Below the pieces are notes generated by a model that worked only from the letters and a program-made list of their open reading frames with translations, was not told the origin of the DNA and made no database searches. Of a DNA stretch of 64,000 bases, positions 41,316 to 49,824 are shown piece after piece. How positions within the stretch are numbered: the stretch's first letter is position 1; the number at the start of each line of letters is the position of its first letter. Source of the stretch: JANLYC01 sp963750495 (GTDB taxonomy: Bacteria; Actinomycetota; Actinomycetes; Propionibacteriales; Nocardioidaceae); the NCBI GenBank assembly GCA_963750495.1, contig CAVVQV010000004.1:868001-932000 (forward strand), in the 5' to 3' direction. The position numbers and the translations under genes were made by a program.

Positions 41316-42728
41316 TCAGCTGGCCCAGTCGTTCGGGAAGCTCTGCGGACCTACGGTTGTGCCGGGGTAGACACGGATCTCAGTGGCCTGACCGCCGAAA
41401 CCGCCGGGAGCCAGGTTGTTGGAGCGCAAGAAGTTGCGGTTGTAGAGCATGTACTTGTCGTACGGATCCGGACCTGTTCCCTGGAAGTCCGGAGCAGTGA
41501 AGACCACGTCGTAGCTCTCACCGGGGCCGATGTTGAGCGTGTCGGTCTCGTAGGAGGTGTCGCCGGTGCCGTTCCGGCCCACCATCGGCGTGGCGTCACG
41601 ACCGACGACCTTCATCCGGATCCCGGTGAGGGTCATTGCCGACTCCCGGAAGCCGAGGTTGGCGAAGCGGAGTGCGACGCGCTCGCCCTCGTTGCACCTC
41701 ACCAGTGACGACTGCGGCTGGTTCTGGAGCTTCTCGTTGCCGGCGCCGGAGGGTGGAACCAGGTAGCCGTCGACGTCCGTCGCGAAGTCGATCGCGTTGA
41801 TCGAAGCTCCGTCGACCGGGGCGTTGGGGGCCACCGTGTCGGGGTAGACCCGGCCGTTCAGCAGGGCGAAGTCGGCGCGGTAGTCGCTCCACTCCGGAAG
41901 CTGGATGTGCGCGTCGGCCCAGTGTGCCTCGGCCCACACCTCCGAGAGAAACATCGCGAACTCACGGTCGTAGCCGGTTGAACCGTCTCCGTCGTTGTAC
42001 ATGAACTTGTCGAACCCGGCGTAGGTCTGCCCGTTCTGCAGCGGTCGTACGAAGACGAGCCCGGTCATGCCCATGTGCACGTGCTCCACGTCCTCGACGT
42101 GGCAGTGGTACATGTACGTGCCTGGGTCCCGCGGCCGGTAGGCGTAGATGAACTGACGTCCGCTCGGTACCGAGATGGAGCCGGTCGGCTCCCCGTCGAA
42201 GAATGGGATGACGTTGCGGAACCCGTGCCAGTGCAGCGTGTGCGCGTCGAACAGGTCGGGCCGCAGCGCGAGGCCGAGATTGGTCAGGCCGACGTTGAAG
42301 TCCTTCGGACTGGCCGGGTCGAACTGGTCGACCCAGAACAACGGCGCCGAGTGCTGAGCGTGGTTCTTCTGGTTGTGGAGCAGGGTCGTGTCGGCCTGGG
42401 GGCCGATGAAGAACTTCGTCACGTTGCGGAACCCGAAGATGTAGGTCGTCATCAGGTCGGGCGCCAGGTTGTCGGGGTGGAACGGCGGGATCGCCGGCGT
42501 CGTCGGCAGGTGGATCCAGCCGTCCGTTCCACCCAGGTAGAGGTCCGGCGTCCCTGCGACGCCTGATGCCGGCTCCGGCATCAGGACCTTCCCTGCCCAG
42601 GTGAAGCTGCACGCGGCTGCGGCGCCGCCGGCCAGCTGGAGGAAGCGCCGACGGTCGAGGCCCGACCGCAGGCCGGTCACCTCGAGGCCCGTGGAGTCGT
42701 TCCCAGGGTTGGTTGCGGGGTGGCTCAT
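41316..42728 (-). CDS. Tat-exported multicopper oxidase with unusual copper-ligand layout
   Basis: A 470-residue protein from ATG 42728. It has a twin-arginine signal (SGLDRRRFLQLAGG). The first cupredoxin domain carries NHAQHSAP (about 123), HTLHWHGF (His163, His166, His168) and MYHCHVEDVEHVHMGM with His208-Cys209-His210, His216 and a Met, i.e. a type 1 site plus HxH pairs for a trinuclear site. The second cupredoxin domain (about 270-460: LRFANLGFRESAMTLTG) shows no His pairs, so the trinuclear centre must be completed within domain 1, between subunits, or by a partner protein. Laccase or metal (Mn, Fe) oxidation are candidates. Its stop is 5 bases before the double cupredoxin start. Confidence 0.9.
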   Translation of the reverse strand: MSHPATNPGNDSTGLEVTGLRSGLDRRRFLQLAGGAAAACSFTWAGKVLMPEPASGVAGTPDLYLGGTDGWIHLPTTPAIPPFHPDNLAPDLMTTYIFGFRNVTKFFIGPQADTTLLHNQKNHAQHSAPLFWVDQFDPASPKDFNVGLTNLGLALRPDLFDAHTLHWHGFRNVIPFFDGEPTGSISVPSGRQFIYAYRPRDPGTYMYHCHVEDVEHVHMGMTGLVFVRPLQNGQTYAGFDKFMYNDGDGSTGYDREFAMFLSEVWAEAHWADAHIQLPEWSDYRADFALLNGRVYPDTVAPNAPVDGASINAIDFATDVDGYLVPPSGAGNEKLQNQPQSSLVRCNEGERVALRFANLGFRESAMTLTGIRMKVVGRDATPMVGRNGTGDTSYETDTLNIGPGESYDVVFTAPDFQGTGPDPYDKYMLYNRNFLRSNNLAPGGFGGQATEIRVYPGTTVGPQSFPNDWAS

Positions 42729-42768
42729 GGGGTCACCTGATCCCTTCGTAGGGCCGTTGAGAAAGCGG

Positions 42769-45700
42769 TTAGGAGACATCGAAGGCATCCACATCGAGGT
42801 CGTTGCTGGTGAGTCCGTTGACGGTCCCGTCGAAGTACGTCGACCAGGTCCCACCGTTGTTGAACACAACGTCCTCGTCTTCGACCGCGCCCAGCCCCGG
42901 CACCGTCGTGGTGAGCGAGCTGAACGAGAGGTAGAAGTGCGTCGCGTCAACCCGGACCAAGCCATCGACGTTGGCGGCTCCTGCCAGGTTGTTGTTGGTC
43001 GCATCCCAGACTCGGGCGTATGACGTGCCGTTCCAGCTGTAGATGTCGGCGTCGTCAGCGGTTCCGGCTACCCCGGGCGGATTGGTGTTGCCCAGCGTCG
43101 AGAAGTAGAGGGTGCCACCGTTGACGCTGATCGCATCGAGGTCCTGGTTGGCCGCGGTCAGACCATGAGCAGTCCCGTCGAAGTACACCGACCAGACGCC
43201 GTTGTTGTAGTAGACGACGTCCTCATCCTGCACGTTCCCCAGTCCTGGGACCGCCGTGGTGGCGGTGCTGAAGGACAGGTAGAAGTGCGTGTCGTCGACC
43301 CGGTCGAACCCGTCCACGTTGGTGCTGGCGGGCAGGCCGAGCACGGTCGCGTCGATCTGCCGCGTGAACGTCGATCCTGTCCAGTGGTAGATGTCTGAGT
43401 TGTCTGCCGTCCCTCCGACCCCAGGCGGGTTGGTGCTGCCTGCGGTCGAGAAGTACAACGGAACAGCCGGCGGCGGCGGCGGCGGGGGCGGTGGCGCCAG
43501 AGCTCCACTGGCGAACGCGATCGCGTCGATATCCAGGTTGTCGGAGGTTCCGAGGCCGTGGGTCCCGCCATCGAAGTACATCGTCCACGCGCTGCCGTTG
43601 AAGTAGAGCACGTCCTCGTCCTGGACCGACCCCAACCCTGGCACCGTCGTGTTCGTGTTGCTGAACGACATGTAGAAGTGCGTCGGGTCTACGTAGATCA
43701 GACCGTCCACGTTGGGGTTGGTCGCACCGGTGAACGAGCCGGAGTTCGGCAGGTTGAACGGCGTCGTGCTGGCGTCGACCATCCGGGTGAAGGAGTTGCC
43801 TCCGTTCCAGCGGTAGACGTCGGAGTTGTCTCCGGAGTTGGCGGCACCCGCACCGGGCGGCACGGCGGCGTTGTTGGTGGAGAAGTACAACGTCGTGCCG
43901 ACCACGCTGGTGGCACCGATGTCGACAGCTCCACCGACTCCGTTCGCGCTGCCGTCGAAGAACATCGACCACGTCCCTGCGTTGTTGTAGACGACGTCCT
44001 CGTCCTCTACGTTGCCCAGGCCCGGCACGTTCACCGTGCCCGTGAAGGACATGTAGAAGTGGGTCGCGTCCACGCGGGAGAAGCCGTCGACGTTGGCACC
44101 GGTCGGCAGACCGAAGGCCGTCGCGTCCCACTCCCGGCTGTACACCGAGCCGTTCCACTTGTAGATGTCAGCGTTGTCCGCAGTACCGGTCACGCCAGGC
44201 GGGTTGGTGTTCCCGACCGTCGAGAAGTACAGGTCGGACGTCGGCGGCGGCGGAGGAGGCGGTGTCACCGCTGCGTAGTACTCGTCCGAGCCGGCGTCGT
44301 AGCCACCGCCGGCCGGGCGTGCCTGGTCGTCGATGTCCGTGGCCGGTGCGTTGACACCACCCGAGTTGGCTGCGCCCTTGTTGCAGGCGGACGAGCCTGG
44401 GCAGACTCCGAGGTGGTAGTTGCCCATCAGGTTTGGCGGCACCTCGCTGGTCACGAGCGTCGCGTCCACGAACGCCGGGTTCTGCCGCCACGTCGAGAAC
44501 GACACCGAGACGTCGTACGCGGGACCGGCGAAGCCCGGGTCCACGTTCGAGTTCGATGCGTCAGCGGCGTACGGGTGCAAGCCGCTCGGGTTCTGCTCGA
44601 TGACCGAGCTCGTCGGAGTCAACAGGGCTGAGCCATCGGCCAGTCCCATGTCCCACTCGTCGATCGGTGTGGTGTCACCGGCGACGCCGATGCCCTGCAC
44701 CGTCAACCCGGCACGGGTGCCGGCGCGGTTGTCCCAGAAGATGTTGTTGAACAGCAGTGGCTTGCTGAACGCGGGTGAACCAGCCGGCAGCACAGCCTGC
44801 AGCAGATCGCTGTTGGCCGCGGTCGACAGGCCGGCCGGGGCCGCCTGTCCGTTGGAGGTCACCGCGGTCGCCGTCGTGAGGTTCTTCGCGATCGTGTTGT
44901 TGTAGACCCGCACGTTCGGAGCGTCGTCGAGGCTGATGCCACCGCCCTCGTGGGTCGACACGTTGTTGGCGATCGTGTTGTTGTACACGTTCATCGGGTC
45001 CATGCCGTTGGTGCCACCGGCAGCCATCAGGAAGCGGATACCGCCACCGTCGTCGTTGGCGAGGTTGGCCTGGATCTGGTTGGCGTAGATGTCCACCGGA
45101 CCGGAGCCGGGTGACAGGTCACTCGGCGTCGCAGCGAGCTGACCGGCGATCATGATGCCGCCGCCCTCATCGTTGGACATGTTGTAGTAGATCCGGTTGT
45201 GGTGGATCTTCCCGTTCACGCTGCGTCCGTAGACGGTCATGCCGCCGCCGTACTCCAGCGAGAAGTTGCCGCAGATGTCGTTGTGCGTCACCTCGTAGTT
45301 GTCCGAGCCCGCGTAGAGGCCGATGCCGCCAGCGAGGTTCGTCCCGGCGTTGGTGATGATCCGGTTGTCCGCGATGCGCACGTTCTCGTTGTGCTGGTTG
45401 GTGTCCGGAGCGGCCAGGTCGGGCGTGCCGATCCTGATCGTGCCGTAACCACTGGCGTTGTTCTGCACCACGTTGTTGGTGATCTGCAGGTAGCGGGCGT
45501 ACGCGTTGGCGAAGACAGCTCCACCTTGCGTCACGATCGTCGGAGGCAGACCGGTCGAGCCGCCCGTCAGGTCGTTGATGTTGCCCGGGAAGCCGTCCTG
45601 CCGGCCACCACGGATGTCGAACCCGTCGATGCTGGCCCTGAACCCGCTGGTGAACTGGCGCGCCGTGTTGGCCGCGTTCGTCGCGTTCTGCGAGGCCAGC

Positions 45701-48700
45701 ACATAGATGCCCGCACCGTCGTTGACGGTCTGGTTACCGCTCCAGGTCAACGTGCCGACCTTGTTGTACCACGCGGTGGCCACGTCGTTGTCGGTACCGA
45801 ACGCACTCGCGTCGATGCCCGTGCCGGGCACGTAGGTGTTGCCCTGGAAACCACCGGGGCCGACACCTTGCAGCTTGACCGGCGACGACATGATCAGGTT
45901 CTCGTAGTACTCGCCACGCGGGTTGATCCGCGGGTTGCTCGGGTCCGGGCTACCGGGGTACACGACGACGAGGGCCTGAGAGGTGCCCTGCGCGGCGTCG
46001 AGCGCGTCCTGGATGAGGTGGTACATCCCCGGTGCTGGTCCGACCTCGAAGAGCGTCGGGTTGTAGCCCGCGCCCCGCACGTGGAAGGTCAGGCCGTTGA
46101 CGGTCGTCTGACCGTTGTCTCCGGTGATCTCGAGCTGGTGCGCCCCCACCGCTGTGCCGGCAGGAACCGTCACGTCGATCGAGGTGTCGTTCCACGCGGT
46201 CGTCGGCAGGACGATGGTGTCGTCGAGGGTGACTTTCCCGTTGCCCTTGGCGGCACCGAAGCCGGTGCCCTGGATGTTGAACGACCCGCTGCCGTTCACG
46301 TATGGCTTGGAGACCGCCAAAAGCTGTGGCGTAGCGGGCTCGAGCGGACACGTGATGGACTGCGAGACGCCGGTCGCCGGGCTCTCGACGGTCAATCCGA
46401 CCTGGGTCGGCGCGAGGTCGGCGAACGTCATCATGCCGGGGATGGCCTCCCCGCCCGCGGCGTGAGTGGCGAACCGCGGGTTGTAGTTGGGGTTGAGCTG
46501 GCCGGGGATACCCGGATCGTTGGCCACGACCCGGTACATGTTGGCGCAGACACCTGACGGCGTCGGACAGCTGATGTGGTCGGTGGACGGCATCAGCACG
46601 TCGTAGATCCCGTTGAAGTCGGTCTCGGCGGTGTACTCCAGCTTGTTGTTGTAGTCGTAGAAGCCGACCGGAGCGAACGCCAGGCCCTTCTTCTCGCCGA
46701 ACATGATCGACCGGGGGTCGTTGGTGAACTGCAGGTCGTCGATGATGACGGCGCGCAGACGACCAGGCACGGGCACGTCCGTGAAGATGTTGAAGATCGG
46801 CACGATCGACTTGCCGTTGTTGACCCGCACCAGCTTGGTGTCACACATCGGCTTGGGCATGCCCTCGTACGGTGTGCCGCCCATGTCGACGAATGGCTGG
46901 TTGTCGACCGGCGTCGACGCCGGCACCGTCACGCCGACGGGCACGTCGTTGGTGACGCCACCGTCGCCGACCACAGGTGCGTAGTTGTCCTGAGTGCCGT
47001 CGTTGGCCAGGTCCACGGTGTGCAACGCACCGGCGCAGGCCGGCGGCGGCACTTGGGGAACGATCTTGTCGCCGCGGGCGATGTTGATGTCCTCCTCCTG
47101 GGTGACCTCGTACATCGGCTTCCCGGTCGCGTCGTCAGGGATGTCGATATGGACCAGGTAGTCACCCGAGCCCAGCGGGGTGAAGTCGCCGCCGTTGCAG
47201 ACCGGGTTCTCCGGGTCGGATGCGTCGAGTGTTCCGCTGAAGCAACCGTCACCGAACCCGTAGTTACCGTTGACCGCGGCGCCGAAGTTGGCGTCAGGCG
47301 TGCCCTGGTCGGTGGGGTACGGACCGTACTGGATGCCCTGCATGAAGCTGGAGATGCACTCCCCCGTGGTCTCCTGCGAGGGGACCAGCACGTTCTCGTC
47401 ATAGTTGTTCGGGTTGTCGGCCATGTGGACGAGCGGGGTGCCGTCCACGTCCCGGGCGGTGCAGCCCTGCGGCCGCTGCCAGGACTCGCTGAGATAGGTG
47501 TTCAGCAGCTTGCCCTGCGCGTAGGAGCCGTCAGACGCGAGCTCGTACTCCTCGTTCGCGTCACACGGCGTCCCCGGGTTGGTGAAGCAGGGGACGGTGT
47601 CGAACAGCTCGACGGGCACACCGGAGATGCCTGGCTGCCAGTCCTCGGTCGCCGCGTACTGCGGGTCGAGCTCGTTGCGGGTCGTGTCGTAGCTGACGGT
47701 GCCGACGATGCCGCCGTTCTGCGGGTCGAGGCCATTGGTGCCCGTCGGGTCGTATGCGTGCACGCCCCAGTCCATCTGCCCGCTGAGGCCGATGATGGGC
47801 AGCACGCTGACGTCGACGCCGGCGCCCTTGATCGTGGTGGGCTTCGGCTGGTTGTCGGCCTGGTAGGTGACACCCGTCGTGTAGTACGAGTCGTTGTAGG
47901 CCTCTTCGACGAGCCACTCACCCCACGGGTAGCCGTTGTCGAACTTGTAGTACCCGTCTGCGTCCGTGACGGCCGTCGGCGTACCGCGGTCGAGCAGCGT
48001 GTTCTGGCGCTGACGCATGGTCAGGGTGAAGTTCGGGATGCCCTTCTCACCGGGGTCCTTGACGCCGTTGCGGTTGGTGTCGTTGAAGACGTAGCCGTCG
48101 AACACCGTCCACCAGCCGTTGAGCGGCAGCTTTCCCATCTGCACGGCCTGGCCAGCGGTGACGGTGACATTGATCGAGTTGACGTTGTAGTCCTGCGGCT
48201 CGTCCCACCAGGTCAACGAGTAGTCGCCGTCCGGGACGCCGGTGATGTCGAAGGTGCCGTCAGGGTTGCCCTGGCCGATCCAGACTGCCTGGTCACCGAG
48301 CTGGAGGTCGGTCAAGGACAGCCAAGGCTTGTCGATCGCCTCGCCCACCCGGGTGCCGGTGTTGCCACCCCAGAAGTCGAAGTCGCCACCCTTCGGGGGG
48401 GTGTAGCTCTTGATCCCGACGACGGAGCCCTTGAGCTCGCCGGTCGCGCCGGCGTTCAACGGGGCGTGGTTGTGTAGCGCCTGGACGTAACCGAAGATCG
48501 GGAGCGGGGTCGGCTCACCGCCATGCATGAAGGTCTGGTCGTAGCCGGTGTCGCCCTCGATCATCCAGGCGTCGTAGTCGTGGTTGCCCTCGAGCGTCGT
48601 GGTCTGGATCCACTTCGTGCCCTGCGGGGGAACTGCCGACAGGGTGAAGCGGTTGGTGCCCAGGTGGGGCACCGTCAGCAGTCCGGTGTCGTCACTGAGG

Positions 48701-49572
48701 CACCGACCGCCGATCTTGTCCACCACCGGTAAGCCATCGGGGTCCAGGTCGGCGGGGTTGATCTCATGGGTCGTGGGGTTTTCGCCGAGGTAGGTCGTGC
48801 AGAGGGGGTTGCCGTAGACGTCGGTGCTGACCTCACCCAGCGTGTCGTTCACCTGTGCCTGGAAGCCGGCGAGCGGGGCCTCGTTGGCGTCGAGGGTGCC
48901 GTTGGTCTGCGCGTTGTCCTCGAAGACCTGGCCGCGCAAGGTCGCGTCGGGCAGCGGGTCCGGCTCCATGCTCACCGTGACGGGTCCATCCAGTGGGTTG
49001 ACGCAGCCAGGCACAGCAGCAGAACCGGTGTGGACGCAGAAGTGTGCACCGTCGATCTTGAAGCCGTCGGAGAGGACCGAGATCAGGTATCGGCCATCCG
49101 GGATGTTCGCGAGGGGAAGCTCGTCCTGGTTGCCTTGTGCGTAGATCGGTGCCCAGCCGGAGGGCTCGTCGATGGACTGCCAGCGGCAGTTCGCCGGGTA
49201 GCCGGGGTCGATCGCGGCGCAGCCGGATCCGGGGGCAGGGCTGCGCTGGTCGGTGGTACCCGTCGCGTCGACGTTGACCATCCACCGGAAGTTGGCAATC
49301 GGGTCGCCCTTGGTCACGGCGCCGCCTGGCGCGAGCGGCTCGGTCCGGGCACTGACCACGTTGACCGAGAGCGTATTGGTCGGCGCGGCGGCCTCTGCCG
49401 GCGAGAACAACACCGGCAGCGTCACCAGCGTGCTGACCGGCATGACCAGGGCCACGAACGCGGTCCCCATCCGCCGCCACACAGACTTCTTTGCGGCATG
49501 GCGTCCCACGCGCTGCTTTGAGCTCGTGCTCGCGTTCGTGAGAGACGTCGACGATCTGCGCATCTGATTCAC
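42769..49572 (-). CDS. Giant secreted surface protein: SdrD-B-like, IPT/TIG, beta-helix and four C-terminal locus modules
   Basis: 2,267 residues from ATG 49572 after GGGAAGG. A long basic leader and signal peptide end near FSPAEAAAP. Residues 60-1,070 hold Cna/SdrD-B-like beta-sandwich segments (LRGQVFEDNAQTNGTLDANE; DGYVFNDTNRNGVKDPGEKG), some of which look Ca-binding. An IPT/TIG domain (about 1,085-1,165) is followed by a right-handed beta-helix (about 1,170-1,700) with repeated GGGI...NNTI...N turns. After the proline linkers PPPPPPP and PPPPPPPPP come four copies of the module shared with the two downstream proteins (about 1,780-2,267). No LPXTG or other anchor is visible, so attachment may be non-covalent. 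It is the first gene of the copper-oxidase operon and probably its structural scaffold. Confidence 0.88.
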   Translation of the reverse strand: MNQMRRSSTSLTNASTSSKQRVGRHAAKKSVWRRMGTAFVALVMPVSTLVTLPVLFSPAEAAAPTNTLSVNVVSARTEPLAPGGAVTKGDPIANFRWMVNVDATGTTDQRSPAPGSGCAAIDPGYPANCRWQSIDEPSGWAPIYAQGNQDELPLANIPDGRYLISVLSDGFKIDGAHFCVHTGSAAVPGCVNPLDGPVTVSMEPDPLPDATLRGQVFEDNAQTNGTLDANEAPLAGFQAQVNDTLGEVSTDVYGNPLCTTYLGENPTTHEINPADLDPDGLPVVDKIGGRCLSDDTGLLTVPHLGTNRFTLSAVPPQGTKWIQTTTLEGNHDYDAWMIEGDTGYDQTFMHGGEPTPLPIFGYVQALHNHAPLNAGATGELKGSVVGIKSYTPPKGGDFDFWGGNTGTRVGEAIDKPWLSLTDLQLGDQAVWIGQGNPDGTFDITGVPDGDYSLTWWDEPQDYNVNSINVTVTAGQAVQMGKLPLNGWWTVFDGYVFNDTNRNGVKDPGEKGIPNFTLTMRQRQNTLLDRGTPTAVTDADGYYKFDNGYPWGEWLVEEAYNDSYYTTGVTYQADNQPKPTTIKGAGVDVSVLPIIGLSGQMDWGVHAYDPTGTNGLDPQNGGIVGTVSYDTTRNELDPQYAATEDWQPGISGVPVELFDTVPCFTNPGTPCDANEEYELASDGSYAQGKLLNTYLSESWQRPQGCTARDVDGTPLVHMADNPNNYDENVLVPSQETTGECISSFMQGIQYGPYPTDQGTPDANFGAAVNGNYGFGDGCFSGTLDASDPENPVCNGGDFTPLGSGDYLVHIDIPDDATGKPMYEVTQEEDINIARGDKIVPQVPPPACAGALHTVDLANDGTQDNYAPVVGDGGVTNDVPVGVTVPASTPVDNQPFVDMGGTPYEGMPKPMCDTKLVRVNNGKSIVPIFNIFTDVPVPGRLRAVIIDDLQFTNDPRSIMFGEKKGLAFAPVGFYDYNNKLEYTAETDFNGIYDVLMPSTDHISCPTPSGVCANMYRVVANDPGIPGQLNPNYNPRFATHAAGGEAIPGMMTFADLAPTQVGLTVESPATGVSQSITCPLEPATPQLLAVSKPYVNGSGSFNIQGTGFGAAKGNGKVTLDDTIVLPTTAWNDTSIDVTVPAGTAVGAHQLEITGDNGQTTVNGLTFHVRGAGYNPTLFEVGPAPGMYHLIQDALDAAQGTSQALVVVYPGSPDPSNPRINPRGEYYENLIMSSPVKLQGVGPGGFQGNTYVPGTGIDASAFGTDNDVATAWYNKVGTLTWSGNQTVNDGAGIYVLASQNATNAANTARQFTSGFRASIDGFDIRGGRQDGFPGNINDLTGGSTGLPPTIVTQGGAVFANAYARYLQITNNVVQNNASGYGTIRIGTPDLAAPDTNQHNENVRIADNRIITNAGTNLAGGIGLYAGSDNYEVTHNDICGNFSLEYGGGMTVYGRSVNGKIHHNRIYYNMSNDEGGGIMIAGQLAATPSDLSPGSGPVDIYANQIQANLANDDGGGIRFLMAAGGTNGMDPMNVYNNTIANNVSTHEGGGISLDDAPNVRVYNNTIAKNLTTATAVTSNGQAAPAGLSTAANSDLLQAVLPAGSPAFSKPLLFNNIFWDNRAGTRAGLTVQGIGVAGDTTPIDEWDMGLADGSALLTPTSSVIEQNPSGLHPYAADASNSNVDPGFAGPAYDVSVSFSTWRQNPAFVDATLVTSEVPPNLMGNYHLGVCPGSSACNKGAANSGGVNAPATDIDDQARPAGGGYDAGSDEYYAAVTPPPPPPPTSDLYFSTVGNTNPPGVTGTADNADIYKWNGSVYSREWDATAFGLPTGANVDGFSRVDATHFYMSFTGTVNVPGLGNVEDEDVVYNNAGTWSMFFDGSANGVGGAVDIGATSVVGTTLYFSTNNAAVPPGAGAANSGDNSDVYRWNGGNSFTRMVDASTTPFNLPNSGSFTGATNPNVDGLIYVDPTHFYMSFSNTNTTVPGLGSVQDEDVLYFNGSAWTMYFDGGTHGLGTSDNLDIDAIAFASGALAPPPPPPPPPAVPLYFSTAGSTNPPGVGGTADNSDIYHWTGSTFTRQIDATVLGLPASTNVDGFDRVDDTHFYLSFSTATTAVPGLGNVQDEDVVYYNNGVWSVYFDGTAHGLTAANQDLDAISVNGGTLYFSTLGNTNPPGVAGTADDADIYSWNGTSYARVWDATNNNLAGAANVDGLVRVDATHFYLSFSSLTTTVPGLGAVEDEDVVFNNGGTWSTYFDGTVNGLTSNDLDVDAFDVS

Positions 49573-49824
49573 CTTCCCGGCAAGTCCAGGAGTCCTGGGT
49601 CGTTCACGACTCTCTATGGACGCGCAAGCCGTCTTGTCCTCAATGACAGAACTGTCATGAGTGCGTCATGCGGCGGTCATCGAAACCGATCTGAGCGTGA
49701 CGAGAAGGCAACCGTCGGTGAGAAATTGCGGCAATCTGCCCGACCCGGGTCGGGTGCGAGAACCCTTGAAAACAAAGAAGTCCGCCGCTGGATCACCAGC
49801 GGCGGACATCGATGAGACCTGCTG
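49573..49824. other. Intergenic region: promoter of the leftward surface-protein operon
   Basis: These 252 bases carry the ribosome-binding site of the giant gene, an AT-richer stretch around 49610-49680 suitable for a promoter (with ATGACAGAACTGTCAT, a short perfect dyad, near 49644-49659) and the terminator of the next gene. No coding frame is credible. Confidence 0.5.
49780..49807 (-). terminator. Intrinsic terminator of the flavoenzyme gene
   Basis: GTCCGCCGCTGG (49780-49791) and CCAGCGGCGGAC (49796-49807) form a perfect 12-bp stem with an ATCA loop. Read leftward, the stem is followed by TTCTTTGTTTTC, a proper U-rich tail. It lies 17 bases beyond the stop of the berberine-bridge-type gene. 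This is the clearest intrinsic terminator in the window. Confidence 0.88.

Noticed and set aside
37684..41370. Very long rightward open frame (1,228 codons) opposite the double cupredoxin gene
   Set aside because: Arg/Gly/Val/His-rich translation with no domain. It is the complement of a real gene in high-GC DNA, where antisense frames stay open by chance.
42769..49572. Sortase-anchored (LPXTG) surface protein
   Set aside because: The C-terminus ends in the repeat module (DVDAFDVS) with no LPXTG, hydrophobic helix or basic tail.
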